A stretch of DNA of 64,000 nt, from the NCBI RefSeq assembly GCF_016808335.1, contig NC_053136.1:2400531-2464530 (forward strand), given 5' to 3'. Shown in pieces: positions 1-11,700 of the stretch. The DNA is from Panicum virgatum (lineage: Eukaryota > Streptophyta > Magnoliopsida > Poales > Poaceae). Both the position numbers and the translations under genes were made by a program. Position 1 is the stretch's first letter. Every line of letters begins with the position of its first letter. The notes under the pieces are model-generated. The model did not search any database. It saw only the letters and a program-made list of their open reading frames with translations, and was not told the origin of the DNA.

Positions 1-667
1 ACTTTCATAGTATATCTATTTGGTGCTATAAATCTTTGTAATCTTTTCTATAATAATGTTGGTCAAATATAAAAATATTTGGCTCCCCAAAAAAGTTCTA
101 GATATTATATCTAAGGGAACAACTTTTCATCAATAGTTTTTTGTTAATAACTCATATAATATTAGATATTATATCTATATTGTCATGGCAACAAAACTCG
201 ATCACTAGAAAGTGTATGTAAATCAATAATATAGTTGTTTTTTAGGCCAAACTTATCAAATTATTACACTATTTATTATTGGTCAAATTTACACAGTTCG
301 AATCATAAAATAATGGATGCGCCTTATATTCAGGACAGACATACTATTTGGCTTTTCTGGAGGTTGCGCTTCGTGCGGTCTTTGATGGTGAATTAGGATT
401 GCTCGCAAGTTTATGGCCACCGTGCTTGTTCATTAGAGGGGCGTTGCGTGTCTTCTTTAATTGATTGTGGCTAATTTGCTGGTTGCATGCTATACCTCTC
501 AAAAAAAAAGTTAGCTAGAAAGAGCGACAAGAAAACCAAACATGCAAAAAGATTGTGAAATGATCTCTTCCAATCATCTAGAAAAAGCAAAATGGATTTA
601 AAATTACTTACAAAAGTTACCTTGGTCTGTTTAGCCGCCCAAGTTCCATCAAAATCTTAGCCGTGGA
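1..667. other. AT-rich intergenic DNA
   Basis: I see no gene, RNA or repeat with clear ends here. The stretch is AT-rich with short A/T runs. Its last eight bases, gccgtgga, are the left target-site copy of the adjacent hAT-type element. Confidence 0.6.
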
Positions 668-1805
668 TATAGATGTCCAACGGGCCAGCCTGGCCCGGCT
701 CGGCACGATGTCGGCCTGGCACGGCCCGAAAGTGGTCGGGCCGCCGCGGACTGTCGGGCCTCACGGGCTGTGCCACTGCGGGCTTCGTGCCTGGCTTTCG
801 GCCCAGGCACAGCCTATGGGCCGGTTTTCGTGCCATGCCGGCCCGTGAAGCACGGCAAATTTTACGGGTCGGGCCAGCCCACAGCCCATCAACCTTAAAA
901 TACCTCAAAACACTTCATCATATCTCAGTTTCATAGTTCACCAGAAAATAAATAACTTCTCACAACAATTCACATCAGATACGAATCAATATCACCAAAA
1001 TCACATTCACAGCACACAAGAAACAAGATTACGACACACAACAGTCAGGACGGTATGGAGTCGGAGGCGAGTGGCAGCCGATGGATCCAGAGCGGAGCGG
1101 ACCGTTGGCGCTGTCATTTCGCAACGCGCCGTCGTCCAAGCTCGCCGTCGACCAGCGCAGGATCCTCTTGCCGGGGCGCGACGGCGGGGCTCGTCGGCCG
1201 TGGCCCTCGTGGGGCCGAGGAGGAGGCGCGCCCGGCGGCGCCGTTCGTGGCGGTGGGGGAGGAGAAGGAGCTCGCCGGCTGTGGCCGTCGTGGGGCCGAG
1301 GAGGAGGCGCGCCTGAGGGAACAGGCGGCGGCGCCGTTCGGCTGTGGGGAGGACGAGGAGGAAGGAGCGGCGGCGCCGTTCGACGCTAGGGGAGGACGAG
1401 GACGAGGAGGGAGCGGCGGCGCCATTCGGCGGTGGGGGAGGAGGAGGACGACGACGAGGGAGCGGCGGCACCGTTCGGCGGTGGAGCGTACGAGGGGGCG
1501 AGGCGGACTGGATCTGAGGGTTGAGGCGTGAGCGGCGGCGGGGTGGGGAGGTTAGGGTTAGGGGCGCCGGTGGAGGGTCGCATTTTATATGGGGAGGGGG
1601 AGTTTCGTGGGCTGGACCGGCAGGGGGTACCGGGCCGCTACCGGGCCGAATATTGGGACCGGGCCGTGCCCGTGCCGGCCCACGTGCCTGGGGTGCGGCC
1701 AGGCACGGCCTGCACCCCCGGGCCGTGCCAGCCCGAGCCAGTAAGTCACCGGACCGGGCTGTGCTCGGGCCGGGCTAATAGGCTCGGGCTGCATGGCCAT
1801 CTATA
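668..1805. mobile_element. non-autonomous hAT-type element with GGCCCGGC-type subterminal arrays
   Basis: The element is 1138 bp. Its ends are inverted copies, TATAGATGTCCA on the left and TATAGATGGCCA read in from the right. It is flanked by a perfect 8-bp duplication, gccgtgga, at 660-667 and 1806-1813. Eight-bp duplications with short terminal inverted repeats are the hAT hallmark. The outer 200 bp on each side are packed with GGCC, GGCCCG and CCGGGC words in both orientations. The core is very GC-rich and has imperfect repeats of words such as GCGGCGGCGCCGTTCGGC. The long open frames in the core come from this composition and match no family I know. No transposase is present. It ends about 360 bp upstream of the PPR start codon. 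Confidence 0.85.
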
Positions 1806-1813
1806 GCCGTGGA

Positions 1814-2169
1814 GAAGCCATGCACATCAGCAATTCAGCACGTGTACTCGGGACCCGGCGCAAAAAAAAGTATCTAGTTTTTTTAGTGTGAAAAAAAGTA
1901 TCTAGTAAATAAAGAAAAAATAAAAAAAGGAAGAAGAAGAAAGGGCCGGAGACCGAGCCTAACAAAAACACTCGGCCCACATCACGCCACCATGACCCAA
2001 CCCACAAAACCCAGACACTGCGGCAGAAGAGAAATTCCCAGCTGAGCCGACCCGCCCGTCCGCCACCACCCCCACAGATGCCACCCGCCGCCGCCGGCCG
2101 CCACAGCTGCCGGCGGCCGCGCCCGCGCCCACTCCGCTGACCGCCGCCCACCGCTAGGCCCGGCTCACC
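1814..2169 (+). promoter_or_regulatory. promoter and 5' leader of the PPR gene
   Basis: This is the short interval between the hAT-type element and the PPR start. It has an A-rich part (1860-1940) and then a C-rich leader typical of grass 5' UTRs. I see no convincing TATA box, so the transcription start is not placed. Confidence 0.4.
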
Positions 2170-4914
2170 ATGCGCCGTGTCCTCCTCGCCCCGCTCTCCT
2201 GCCGCTCCCGCCGCCGCCTCCTCCTCTCCCGCCCCCTCATCGACATTCCCTCGAACACCTTGTCGGCGTACGCCTCCGAGCCTCCTCCACGCGCGCCGCC
2301 GCCGCCGCTCCCGGCGCTCTCTCCGCTGCTTCCGCCGCGCCCTGAGGACGCCGTCTCCATAGCCGCGGCCTCGTCCGCCATCGCCGCCTCCTTCCGCGAC
2401 TGGTTCCTCGGGGCCCCCGGCCCCGTGGCCGCGTCGCTCAAGGCGCTCGACGCGATCTACGAGGCGCTCGCGTCCGATGAGACGGCCGCGCTCGAGGCTC
2501 TCCCGCTCTCGGAGCAGTTCGTCCTCGCCGTGCTCCGCCACCGCCCACGGAGGCTCGCCGACGACGACACGCTTCTGCTGCTCCGCCTCAAGTTCTTCGA
2601 CTGGTCGGGGCGCCGCCGGCACTACCGCCACACGCGAGCCGTCTACCACGCCGTCTTCCGCCTCCTCTCCCGCGCGCGTCGGAACGCCGTCGTCGTCAAC
2701 TGGCTCCGCCTCTTCTCCGATACCACCGCAGCCGCCGGGCACCCGCGCTTCAACGACACTCTCGTCATCGGCTACGCCGTCGCGGGCGATCCTCAGCGCG
2801 GGCTCAGCGTCCTCGGCCACATGCGCTTCCGCGGCCTCGACCTTGACGCCGTCTCATCGCGGATCCTCCTCAACTCCCTCGTCGATGCGTCGCTCCACGA
2901 CCTTGCCGACTCCTTCGCCCGCAACCTTCCCGCCAGTCCTGTGTCTACATGCATCCTCATCAAGAGCCTCTGCCGCCGTGCCCGCCTTAACGATGCCGTG
3001 GCTCTCCTTGACACCCTGCCGTTTGCTGAAGCATCCCGTGGCCCTGCCGCCGGTTTAATCATCACTGAGTTCTGTCGCCGTGGACGGTTTTCTGAGGCAG
3101 CCAAGATCGTTGATAAGTTTTCATCCTGTGATGTGTATGGTGCGTGGATTCATGGCCTCATTGAAGCTGGGAGGCTTGATACTACATTGAAATTCATCTC
3201 TGATAAGAAGGAAACTGAAGGCTATATCCCTGATGGGCAGAGGTATGACAAGCTTGTTTATCGTTTGCTTCGCTGGAACAGACTTGGCGAAGTATATGAC
3301 TTGCTTGTGGAAATGATGGAGGAGGGCATTGCTCCTGGCCGATCCACCATGAATGCTGCCCTTTGCTTCTTTTGCAAGGCTGGTCTTGTCGAAGTAGCCA
3401 TGCATTTGTATAGGTCAAGAATGGAGCTTGGGATCAATCCAAACAAGGATGTCTACAGTAATCTGATCAGGGCACTGTGCCGGGGTGGGGAGACCGGAGA
3501 AGCCTGTCAGGTATTGGAGCAAGCTATGGAAGGAGGGTACTTTCCAGGGCGTCAGACATTTACCATGTTTGCAAATATGCTTTGTCAGGAGGGAAAACTG
3601 GATAAGGTGCGGGAACTGCTAGACAGAGCACTCAAGCAGGAAGTCTGGCCAATGGACTCTGTCTTAGCCAAATACCTCGTGGCACTATGCAAGAATGGGA
3701 ATGTGGAGGAGGCATGCAAAGTGCCTCAGATAGCAAGCAGCAAGAGCCATGTGGGCTTATATCGCTACGAATCGACCTACAGGAGCTTGATTCGGGCATT
3801 AATATTAATTAAGAGGGTTGATATGCTGCCAAGGCTCGTGCTGGAAATGCAAGATATGGGGCACATCCCAACCCGAAGCCTCTATCAGTCAGTTGTCTGT
3901 GCTTTGTGTGAGTTGAATAGGTATGCTGAGGTTCTTGAGCTGTTAGACAGCCAGCTGCAGCGGAGTGAACTCCAACCCCGTGTGTGCTACAACTACTTTA
4001 TTTCTGGAGCTGGTCATGCTAAGAGGGCTGACATGGCCAGGGAGGTGTACAACCGAATGGTGATTTCAGGGATTGAACCATCAGTGGACAGCAACATCCT
4101 TCTTCTCATGAGTTATCTAAGGAGCAAACGTATTGGTGATGCACTTAACTTTTTTACCCTCATTCGTGGAAATAAACCACCTGGCACCAAGGTATATAAT
4201 GTATTTATATCTGGTCTATGTGAAGTTCAGAAGCATGAGCAGGCAATGGTGTTCTGGAGGGAGGCAAGGGATAATGGTGTAATCCCAAGCATCCGTTGCT
4301 ATGAGCATCTCGTTCTCTTGCTGTGCTCTGTCAGAGATTATGACAGTGTTATAAAGGTCATTGATGATTTCAGAGAAACAGGTCGCCCTGTTTCAGCCTT
4401 CTTATGCAATGTGCTTCTCTTGCACACATTGATGGGCCGCGACCTTCTGAAGGCTTTGTTACGTTCAAGAGATAAGTCAGAACCTCTGGAAGTGAAAGGT
4501 GAAGAGATCCATGGTCGGGAGGCAGGAAGGCTCTTGATTGGTGATCTAGTTACCTCATTTGCAAGTGGTATTAAAAACATGAGTGACTTGGAGCATTTGG
4601 GAGAGGAGATGGAAAAGTATTTTCCTGTTGATACTTATACTTACAACATGTTTTTACGGGGGCTTTGTATGGCAGGGAGGATGGATTCTGCCTGTAATTT
4701 GTATGAAAAGATGTGCAGAAAGGGGTATCAACCAAATCGATGGACTTTTGATATAATGGTACATGGTTTCTGCAAGAATGGTGACAGAAATGAAGCTGAG
4801 AGATGGATGGATGCAATGTATCGAAATGGGTTCTATCCCACGTGGTACACTATGAGGTTATACAACAATGCATCATTGCGAGCACATGATCAGAAGATCA
4901 TTTCTTTTGTATGA
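2170..4914 (+). CDS. P-class pentatricopeptide repeat protein, organelle-targeted
   Basis: A 914-residue protein in one uninterrupted exon, as most plant PPR genes are. Residues 1-40 are rich in Arg, Leu and Ser and look like a mitochondrial or plastid presequence. From about residue 155 onward I count roughly 16 P-type helical repeats of about 35 residues, for example those beginning VYSNLIRALCRGG, KVYNVFISGLCEVQ and TYNMFLRGLCMAG. No DYW, E or SMR domain follows, so an RNA stabilising, splicing or processing role in an organelle is likely rather than C-to-U editing. The layout recalls the Arabidopsis At1g71210-type mitochondrial PPRs, but that is memory only. The first 900 bases are extremely GC-rich and the last third is much less so, the usual grass gradient. 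The start is the first ATG of the frame, in context caccATGcg. Confidence 0.93.
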   Translation: MRRVLLAPLSCRSRRRLLLSRPLIDIPSNTLSAYASEPPPRAPPPPLPALSPLLPPRPEDAVSIAAASSAIAASFRDWFLGAPGPVAASLKALDAIYEALASDETAALEALPLSEQFVLAVLRHRPRRLADDDTLLLLRLKFFDWSGRRRHYRHTRAVYHAVFRLLSRARRNAVVVNWLRLFSDTTAAAGHPRFNDTLVIGYAVAGDPQRGLSVLGHMRFRGLDLDAVSSRILLNSLVDASLHDLADSFARNLPASPVSTCILIKSLCRRARLNDAVALLDTLPFAEASRGPAAGLIITEFCRRGRFSEAAKIVDKFSSCDVYGAWIHGLIEAGRLDTTLKFISDKKETEGYIPDGQRYDKLVYRLLRWNRLGEVYDLLVEMMEEGIAPGRSTMNAALCFFCKAGLVEVAMHLYRSRMELGINPNKDVYSNLIRALCRGGETGEACQVLEQAMEGGYFPGRQTFTMFANMLCQEGKLDKVRELLDRALKQEVWPMDSVLAKYLVALCKNGNVEEACKVPQIASSKSHVGLYRYESTYRSLIRALILIKRVDMLPRLVLEMQDMGHIPTRSLYQSVVCALCELNRYAEVLELLDSQLQRSELQPRVCYNYFISGAGHAKRADMAREVYNRMVISGIEPSVDSNILLLMSYLRSKRIGDALNFFTLIRGNKPPGTKVYNVFISGLCEVQKHEQAMVFWREARDNGVIPSIRCYEHLVLLLCSVRDYDSVIKVIDDFRETGRPVSAFLCNVLLLHTLMGRDLLKALLRSRDKSEPLEVKGEEIHGREAGRLLIGDLVTSFASGIKNMSDLEHLGEEMEKYFPVDTYTYNMFLRGLCMAGRMDSACNLYEKMCRKGYQPNRWTFDIMVHGFCKNGDRNEAERWMDAMYRNGFYPTWYTMRLYNNASLRAHDQKIISFV

Positions 4915-5391
4915 GTAATTATATCTATTTATCTCCCGTGCTACTCACATTCGACTGCTGGACTGCTCTCTGCATTGATCCTATGACAGCTGAAAGAGGT
5001 AATCTTCTATTAAACATTGCTATCGTTTTAGTTACTACCGATAGAATTTGGAATTTGAGAGGCCCTCATGCTTCATATATCTTCTGTCATATGAGAAACT
5101 GTGATAGCCAACTATCATTTTCTGCTACATTTTCTTAGAATACAGTGTCTAGCTTTAGGACCCTGTACTTTGTTTTGGGATATCACATTAGACCAGTGAA
5201 AATACAATTTGTCAGACATTTCAATGTCGCCGGGTGACTATTTTCATGGAGTCGGCAAATGGCTGCCCTGCATAAAGTTTTTTAAGGTGATTTTTTATTG
5301 TCGGTTCGGGAGTTCGACCATGTGTTATTCATGCTGCACCCATTGCATTCACCACATAACATTTAATGTTTTACAAGCTATGTCTCAAGAT
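4915..5391. other. 3' flank of the PPR gene
   Basis: Low-complexity AT-rich sequence that probably holds the PPR 3' UTR. No further gene is seen. It ends in ctcaagat (5384-5391), the left target-site copy of the next element. Confidence 0.5.
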
Positions 5392-6463
5392 CTATGCAGC
5401 ACGGATACGGATACGCGTATCGGTATCGGAAGGATACGGATACGCGGATACGGCAATTTTCTAAAAAATCCGATACGCGGATACATTTTACTATTTTTTA
5501 AATAAATAAATAATGGCACATATTAAATTTGTGAAAGTAGTAAATTATCTTGCAATAGCAATTACCAGCCAGCCAAAGCAAAGTATGAAAGCTCCGTGAG
5601 CAACCAGGCTATCCACGTCAGTAAATTTTTTTTCACCGTTGGATCCTAGATTGACGGCGCTCACGATTGGGTGAGCAATCCTAGGCTCCGAGTAAAAATA
5701 TCTGGGATCCGAAGACTCTGGAGGTGCTCGCATCGTCTCTTGTCTCCTTCCAGGAGCCGCTCAGCTCCTCTCCCCTCTTCTCTCCCTCCCATTCTCCCCT
5801 CTTCACTAGACTCCCTCGCTCGACCTCTCGCTGCAGCTCGGGTGGCAGGGGCAGCCAGCGCCGGTGCCGCGCTCCCTGACCCCGCTCAACCTGGCGTCCG
5901 CATGCGCCGCGGCGTCCGTCTCCCGGTGGGCGTGCTCGACGGCCGCACCACGACCGTCCACCTCCCCGGCGCGGCCACCGTGCAGGACCTCAAGGCTGCG
6001 CTCCGGGACTCCTTCCCGCCCGCGCAAGCCACCCCGGCCTTCTACCTCTTCCTCCACGACGGCAAGCTCGTCCTCAACGACGACCTCGCCGGCCTCTCCC
6101 TCGCCCGGGGGAGTTCGTCTCCGTCATCCCTCCTCTCTGCTCGGCGCGGCGTCTGCCGCCGCCAGATCTCCCCCTCCCCCGCTGCCTACCCTCCTCCTCC
6201 TCTCCGCTCAGCGCGGACGGCCATGGGAGGAGCGGAGCAGCACGCGGCCGCGGGCGAGCGGAGCAGCGCGGGCAGACTGAGCGGCGCGCGCGGCCGGCTC
6301 GTCGCCGTTGGATACGTATCCGTTCGTGAGTTTCTAGCATCACTGTTTAGGGATACGCGGACACGCCGTGGATACGTATCCCGGCCGTATCCCAGGCGTA
6401 TCCGTGTCAAATACGTATCCGACACGGGATACGCCCCTTCCCTGCCGTATCCGTGTTTCTGAG
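5392..6463. mobile_element. non-autonomous hAT-type element with GGATACG arrays and a captured gene fragment
   Basis: The element is 1072 bp with an 8-bp target duplication, ctcaagat, at 5384-5391 and 6464-6471. The ends are inverted repeats of about 19 bp that share CACGGATACGG. The outer 80-150 bp on both sides are arrays of GGATACG and CGTATCC words with short spacers. No transposase is seen. The interior (about 5700-6300) is GC-rich and carries a piece of a host gene, annotated separately. Confidence 0.85.
5902..6131 (+). pseudogene. captured ubiquitin-like N-terminal exon fragment
   Basis: The frame from the ATG at 5902 gives about 70 residues with ubiquitin-fold spacing: VRLPVGVLDGRTTTVHLPG, then TVQDLKAALRDSFPPAQ, then LFLHDGKLVLNDD. 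It resembles the N-terminal ubiquitin-like domain I recall from plant Hrq1/RecQ4-like helicases, but that identity is uncertain. Near 6107-6111 the expected continuation EFVSVIP is in a neighbouring frame, so the copy has a small frameshift and then runs into unrelated filler. It lies wholly inside the hAT-type element, so it is best read as a transduplicated, non-functional fragment and not a gene. Confidence 0.55.
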
Positions 6464-6471
6464 CTCAAGAT

Positions 6472-8762
6472 ACTGACTATTACATCAAATCGTTCTATCT
6501 ACTGGTGTTTTACAAGCTGCAGTTAGCCTCGTTTGGTAGCTGAATGTCTGACATTGTTTTTCTTAAAATTTCAGCTTTTTGCAGGCATTCTTTTGGAAGA
6601 TCAAATATATTTTTTTTAGAGATGTATTCCGAGATTTAACATTATTTTATCCCTGAATCACATGTCACCTATCATGACATAGTATCCAAAATGCTTCTAG
6701 GATATCAGTTTATGTGTACCATAGTTTTTCTTTGACTTTGTATTCTAATTTTACACAATTTTTCTGTAAAATTATACCATCTGACCAAAATTTTCAAGGT
6801 TTTTGGCCATTCAATCTTCTGCCACAGTTTATATAAGAACGATCATTCTCTACAGCTAGGGTCAAGGATTCATTTCAAACTTCTAACCAGCAAGCTTCTT
6901 GTTCTTCAACAATTGAGCTTTTATTTTTAATAATATATTCTCATGGATAGATATTGGTTTGTAAATTTTTAATGTTTAAACATTGCTTATTTAACATTTC
7001 GTTCTTGATCTAGAAGTCCCCGCAGTCAGAACAAGTCTCAGACAAGAGAATTGAGTAATTATGCTTCATTAGTAGATTCAGAAAGCATTACTTCATTAAT
7101 AGACACATGTTTTCCCCTTTTTGATGTTGAAAGAAATAGCGTGTATTGGAAGGTGGCCCTATAAATATGATTGATGTTATCTGAGCCGATAATAATCTGT
7201 TTATATTATTGCTTCAGTTTAGTTAGGGAAACCTAATTCCTTCCACAAAAGAGGGGACATACCGCCTCATATCTGGTGAAGGATCTTTGGAGTTCATTTT
7301 TATTATTCTACCAAGATGAATGTAATTTTTATCTTGAAATGTCAGTCACCTGGCAGATTTAGTCAGATTTTTTGCATTGGTAGTTTGCTTATAATTTTAC
7401 CCTAGAAATCTAGCAGATTGAGTAAGATGCATCTGAGCAGATTGCCGGACTCTGAAAAATAGACCGACCATTTTGGATGCCAAACCAAAAAGGCCATGGC
7501 CAAACAACGATTTAGCTTGCAAAACAGACGGATATTTGATTGCTCTGGACCACTAGTTCTACGTGGTGTTGTAAAGTTAGTCGTTTTGAGTTTGTCTTTA
7601 AGTCAAATGATTTTACACTTTGACTATAAATAATTTTTTTAGATTGAATTTGAAAATATGAAAGCGATGTAAGTAGACTCATCTTGAAACGAAGTTTTGT
7701 AAAAGTATATATTGACTATATTTATATACATTTTTATAGCAAAAAGATTGTGATCTCGTGTTGATGTCCAAAGACTTCCTTTACAACATGGAGGGAGCCC
7801 TTTTAGGGTCGGTAGATGAGTAGAAGCATGCCAAGCGGCTGTAGCACACACCACTGTCTAACCGTGTGAAGATGTTTATCGCCTATACAAGGCGGACATC
7901 ACCAAAAAGCCTCAAGTGCGGTATGCATCTGTTGTTGGTTCATGCTTCACTGCCAAGATCCCATCGTATATTTTCACCAGCTGAACCGAGCTAGAACAGT
8001 ACACTAATGCAGCCAAACACGCTTCTTCGTGTGCTTCTATGCATCAACCGGGCCATGAACCAAACAGATCTCTTCATGTGCTTCTATGCATCATATTGGG
8101 CCAAGACAAGATGGAGTATATCGCCATCATAACAAAGAAGCAAACAAACGAATAAGAAACACACAGCAAGGTGCCTTTTTGTGAGAACAAGGTTTCAAAC
8201 CCTGATTGGTAACCTCATAAGTGGACTTACCAGAATGCTACTACTTTCTACAAGCACGTTCTCATAGGAGATGCATGATGCATCGTCATAAAAACCAGAT
8301 AGTGACGAAACAGAGCGAAACCAAAAGCAACTGAAAACTGGCATGGCGGCAGCCATATGTACCTGCATTGAGGATAGCTGAAAAACTGCACTACAAATCT
8401 ACAATCCAAAATTCCAACTATGTATTGTCATTCAAATACATGGTTGAGGTTCTTTGCTTCTTTGCTAATGGAATCCCACATGACATAGGGCCGCTTATTA
8501 CACACACACACACAAAAAAAACTGAAGCCCCCACAAAAAAAAAAAAGATAAAAGGTTGTGAGCTGCCATAACTATTCCTGCACAGGAAAAGCAATTGTTG
8601 AGCAATGGCTTACATATCACAGATGAAAATTGTACAACTGATGAGATATTGTTGGCTCACAATGGAATTAAATATGCCTAGTATAGCTTATAGAGAAACA
8701 GCTGTTTGCTTCCATTCTCACCTAGGCATGAGGGGCGCGGCATGAGTAATACGCCTTAAGCA
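6472..8762. other. intergenic DNA and PRPP synthetase 3' flank
   Basis: About 2.3 kb of AT-rich sequence with no open frame I would call a gene. It holds a short CA repeat followed by A runs (8500-8550). The right part, up to 8762, probably includes the 3' UTR of the minus-strand PRPP synthetase gene. No paired transposon ends were recognised. Confidence 0.5.
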
Positions 8763-11700
8763 TTAGTCAATATCCAAGCTGGAGTATGGCTCATGACCAA
8801 CCTGGATAGATTTACCAATATATATGAAAAAATTACACCAGAAAAGAAAATTGCAGTTGCTTCTGAGGAATAGTATCATGAGGTTGCAAAATGATGCAAG
8901 GAACCAATTGCAACCACCGATTGGGGCATATAGAAGAGTAGTAATTTTTTATGAGTTCAAAGTTAGAACTTACTGAGCAATCGTCGTGAACACGCCAGAT
9001 TGTTTCACCTAAGAGGTTAGCAACTGAAAGAATGGTCAGCTGCGGAAAAGTCTTCTCCTCCTTAAGAGGGATAGTGTTTGTGACGATTACTTCTTGAAAC
9101 AAACCACTTGATAACCTTTCAATGGCAGGTGGGCTGAAAAGGTAACGTATAAATATAGTTGCAGAGAAATCCAGCAAACTACATCGCACGACACAAGAGA
9201 GAACACAGAATATGACTTCAGTTAGCTTCAAGAATTAAAGCATACCTAAAAACAGCATGTGTACAGCAAGCATATACTTCTCGAGCTCCTTCCTGATGCA
9301 GTAGCTCAGCTCCTTTGGCAATAGTTCCTATTTATGTTTGATAATTCCATCAGGATAATGATATCCCGAAGCAAAGTATCTCAGAGAGGGTAACTAGTTT
9401 AGTACGCAATGTGATGTATAATTTTCTTGGCTAGTGACAGGAATGTTGCACAACTCACAAGACCCTCAACGGCTCAACCTAGCTGGGTTGTTAAGAAGGC
9501 GTAAACTCATGGCCTAACTGCCTTAATGAGGGGCAGGGGAATGTCCAATCTAAAAATTGTGTCCAAGGGAGAACGTACCTGCTGTGTCAATCATATCGTC
9601 CATCATAACAGCCACTTTTCCTCTAACATCTCCAATAAGATTCATTACCTGTAATAAATGCACATGATATGATGTATTTGCTCATTCTGACAGAACTGAG
9701 ATAAAAGGAATTGTGGTAAGATACATCTTCAAATGCATTATAAGTCTTGGGATTTGATAGTAAGTAATATCTCTGTTCGCCTAAACGGCCGTTTAGTCCG
9801 TTTAAACAACGTTTAAACAGTAAACAGAGGTCACCCGTGTCGTTTAGGCCCTAAACGATGAATTAAACGGTTGGCCCGTTTAAACCCATTTAAACCGTTA
9901 AAATCCGTCTAAATCGTCTAAACAGAGTCGAGTTAATCATGATTAAATGAGCTAGATGATCATTTAATTTATAATTTAGTCAATAGGAGGATTACAACTA
10001 CCACAATTAATACCAAACCAAGTAGCACCACAAGTATATGAAATGTTGTGGGATTTAAATTTCTTCCAGAAATATTATTTGGCAGAATAGTTGTTTTTTA
10101 CATGTGCAAATATGTAGACTTTCTAGCATATTTGACATTTACGTACATAAATATGCATAGTTTAATGTTACTATGCCAAACCGTTTAGGGCGTTTAACTC
10201 TGTTTAAACACTGTTTAAACGGCCTAAACACTAAACAAAGGGTGACCGACTGTTTACCGTTTAACGTTTAGGAAAACATTGAGTAATATATTCAGAGTAC
10301 GGAGTATGTTACTAGGGAGAAGGCCAAGTGAAGATTTTATTCTATACATCCAAATCAGCTGCTCATAATATTACAGTTAGTAAGGAGAACCTAATATATG
10401 AGTTAAGAAGTTGTCATTTTCTTCTATATACATCCATTCAGCCTGCTACACTGTTTAAACAAATAATATAGTACAATAATACTTGCCTCAGCAACATTGT
10501 GTCCATGCCTCCTTTTATCTACAATAGCTAGAGGTGCATCTGAAAGTTTTTTGGCAAAAGCACGTGCCCTGGCAACACCTCCAACATCAGGAGATACAAC
10601 CACCAAGTCATTTGAACATATTGTCTTGCTGGCGAGATAATCAAGAATAACAGGCTAGGCAATTCAAAGAGGCAAAATAGAAAACAACTGTAAGAAGAAT
10701 GAATGCCATCAAACATAAGTTTTAAAGGCATTGATAGATTTAAGCAGCATGCTTCAGTACATACCTGGCCATAAACATGATCTACTGGGATGTCGAAGTA
10801 TCCCATTGCTTGACTGGAATGAAGATCACAAACAAGGACACGGTTCGCACCAGCTTCTGTAATCATATTAGCTACAAGCTTTGCAGCTATAGATTCCCGG
10901 CCTTGAGACTGAGAAAAAGGAAAAGTGCTTCAGTTAGTATGAAAAATGGCCAGGAGATAAACGCTTTTGTAAGGTCCACTGATGGCTTTTGATTTTGTAG
11001 ATGCTAGGATGTTAGAATCAGAGGGAATAATATAATCTGTAATGTCATTGAGCATTGACTTCAATTCCTCTAGTTTATGGATATTGAAAAGCATCCAAAA
11101 GTCAAACAGTCTAAATATTATATTTCGAAAAGTTTGCTTATGCACATTTCATGGTTAAAGACTGGTAATAAGACATTAGACATGGTACAAGCATGTGACA
11201 AGGGATCCTTTTCCCATTGAAAAAGAACTAACTCAAAACCATTAAACAACTTGAGAAACTATAATAAATCTAGAGCACATTACCTTCCTGTCAGCCCTTG
11301 CATAACCAAAATAAGGGATGACTGCAGTAATATTCTTAGCAGATGCTCTCCTACAGGCATCGATCATGATCAGAAGTTCCATGAGATTCTCATTTGCTGG
11401 AGGGCACGTTGGCTGCACAAGGAAAACATCACAGCCCCGCACACTTTCTTGCAATTGGACATATATTTCGCCATCTGCGAACCTTTTTATGTTAATCTTC
11501 CCAAGTTCTAGACCCAAGTAGCTTGCTATCTCCTGTTCATAGGACACCATAAAGAAATTAGGCGTAAAAGAGGCAACTCGTTTGGTAAGAGATGAACATG
11601 TTGATAACGAACCACTATTGGTTACTCTTCATTAAGAATTGGGCCAGTGGCTATGCCCACAGGTACAGTTACCCTTCATTTCAATTCGCCTTCTATATTA

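Noticed and set aside
1007..1583. Several overlapping open frames of 65-158 residues on both strands in the first hAT-type element
   Set aside because: They are open in many frames at once because of GC-rich repeats, have no domain and lie between transposon ends.
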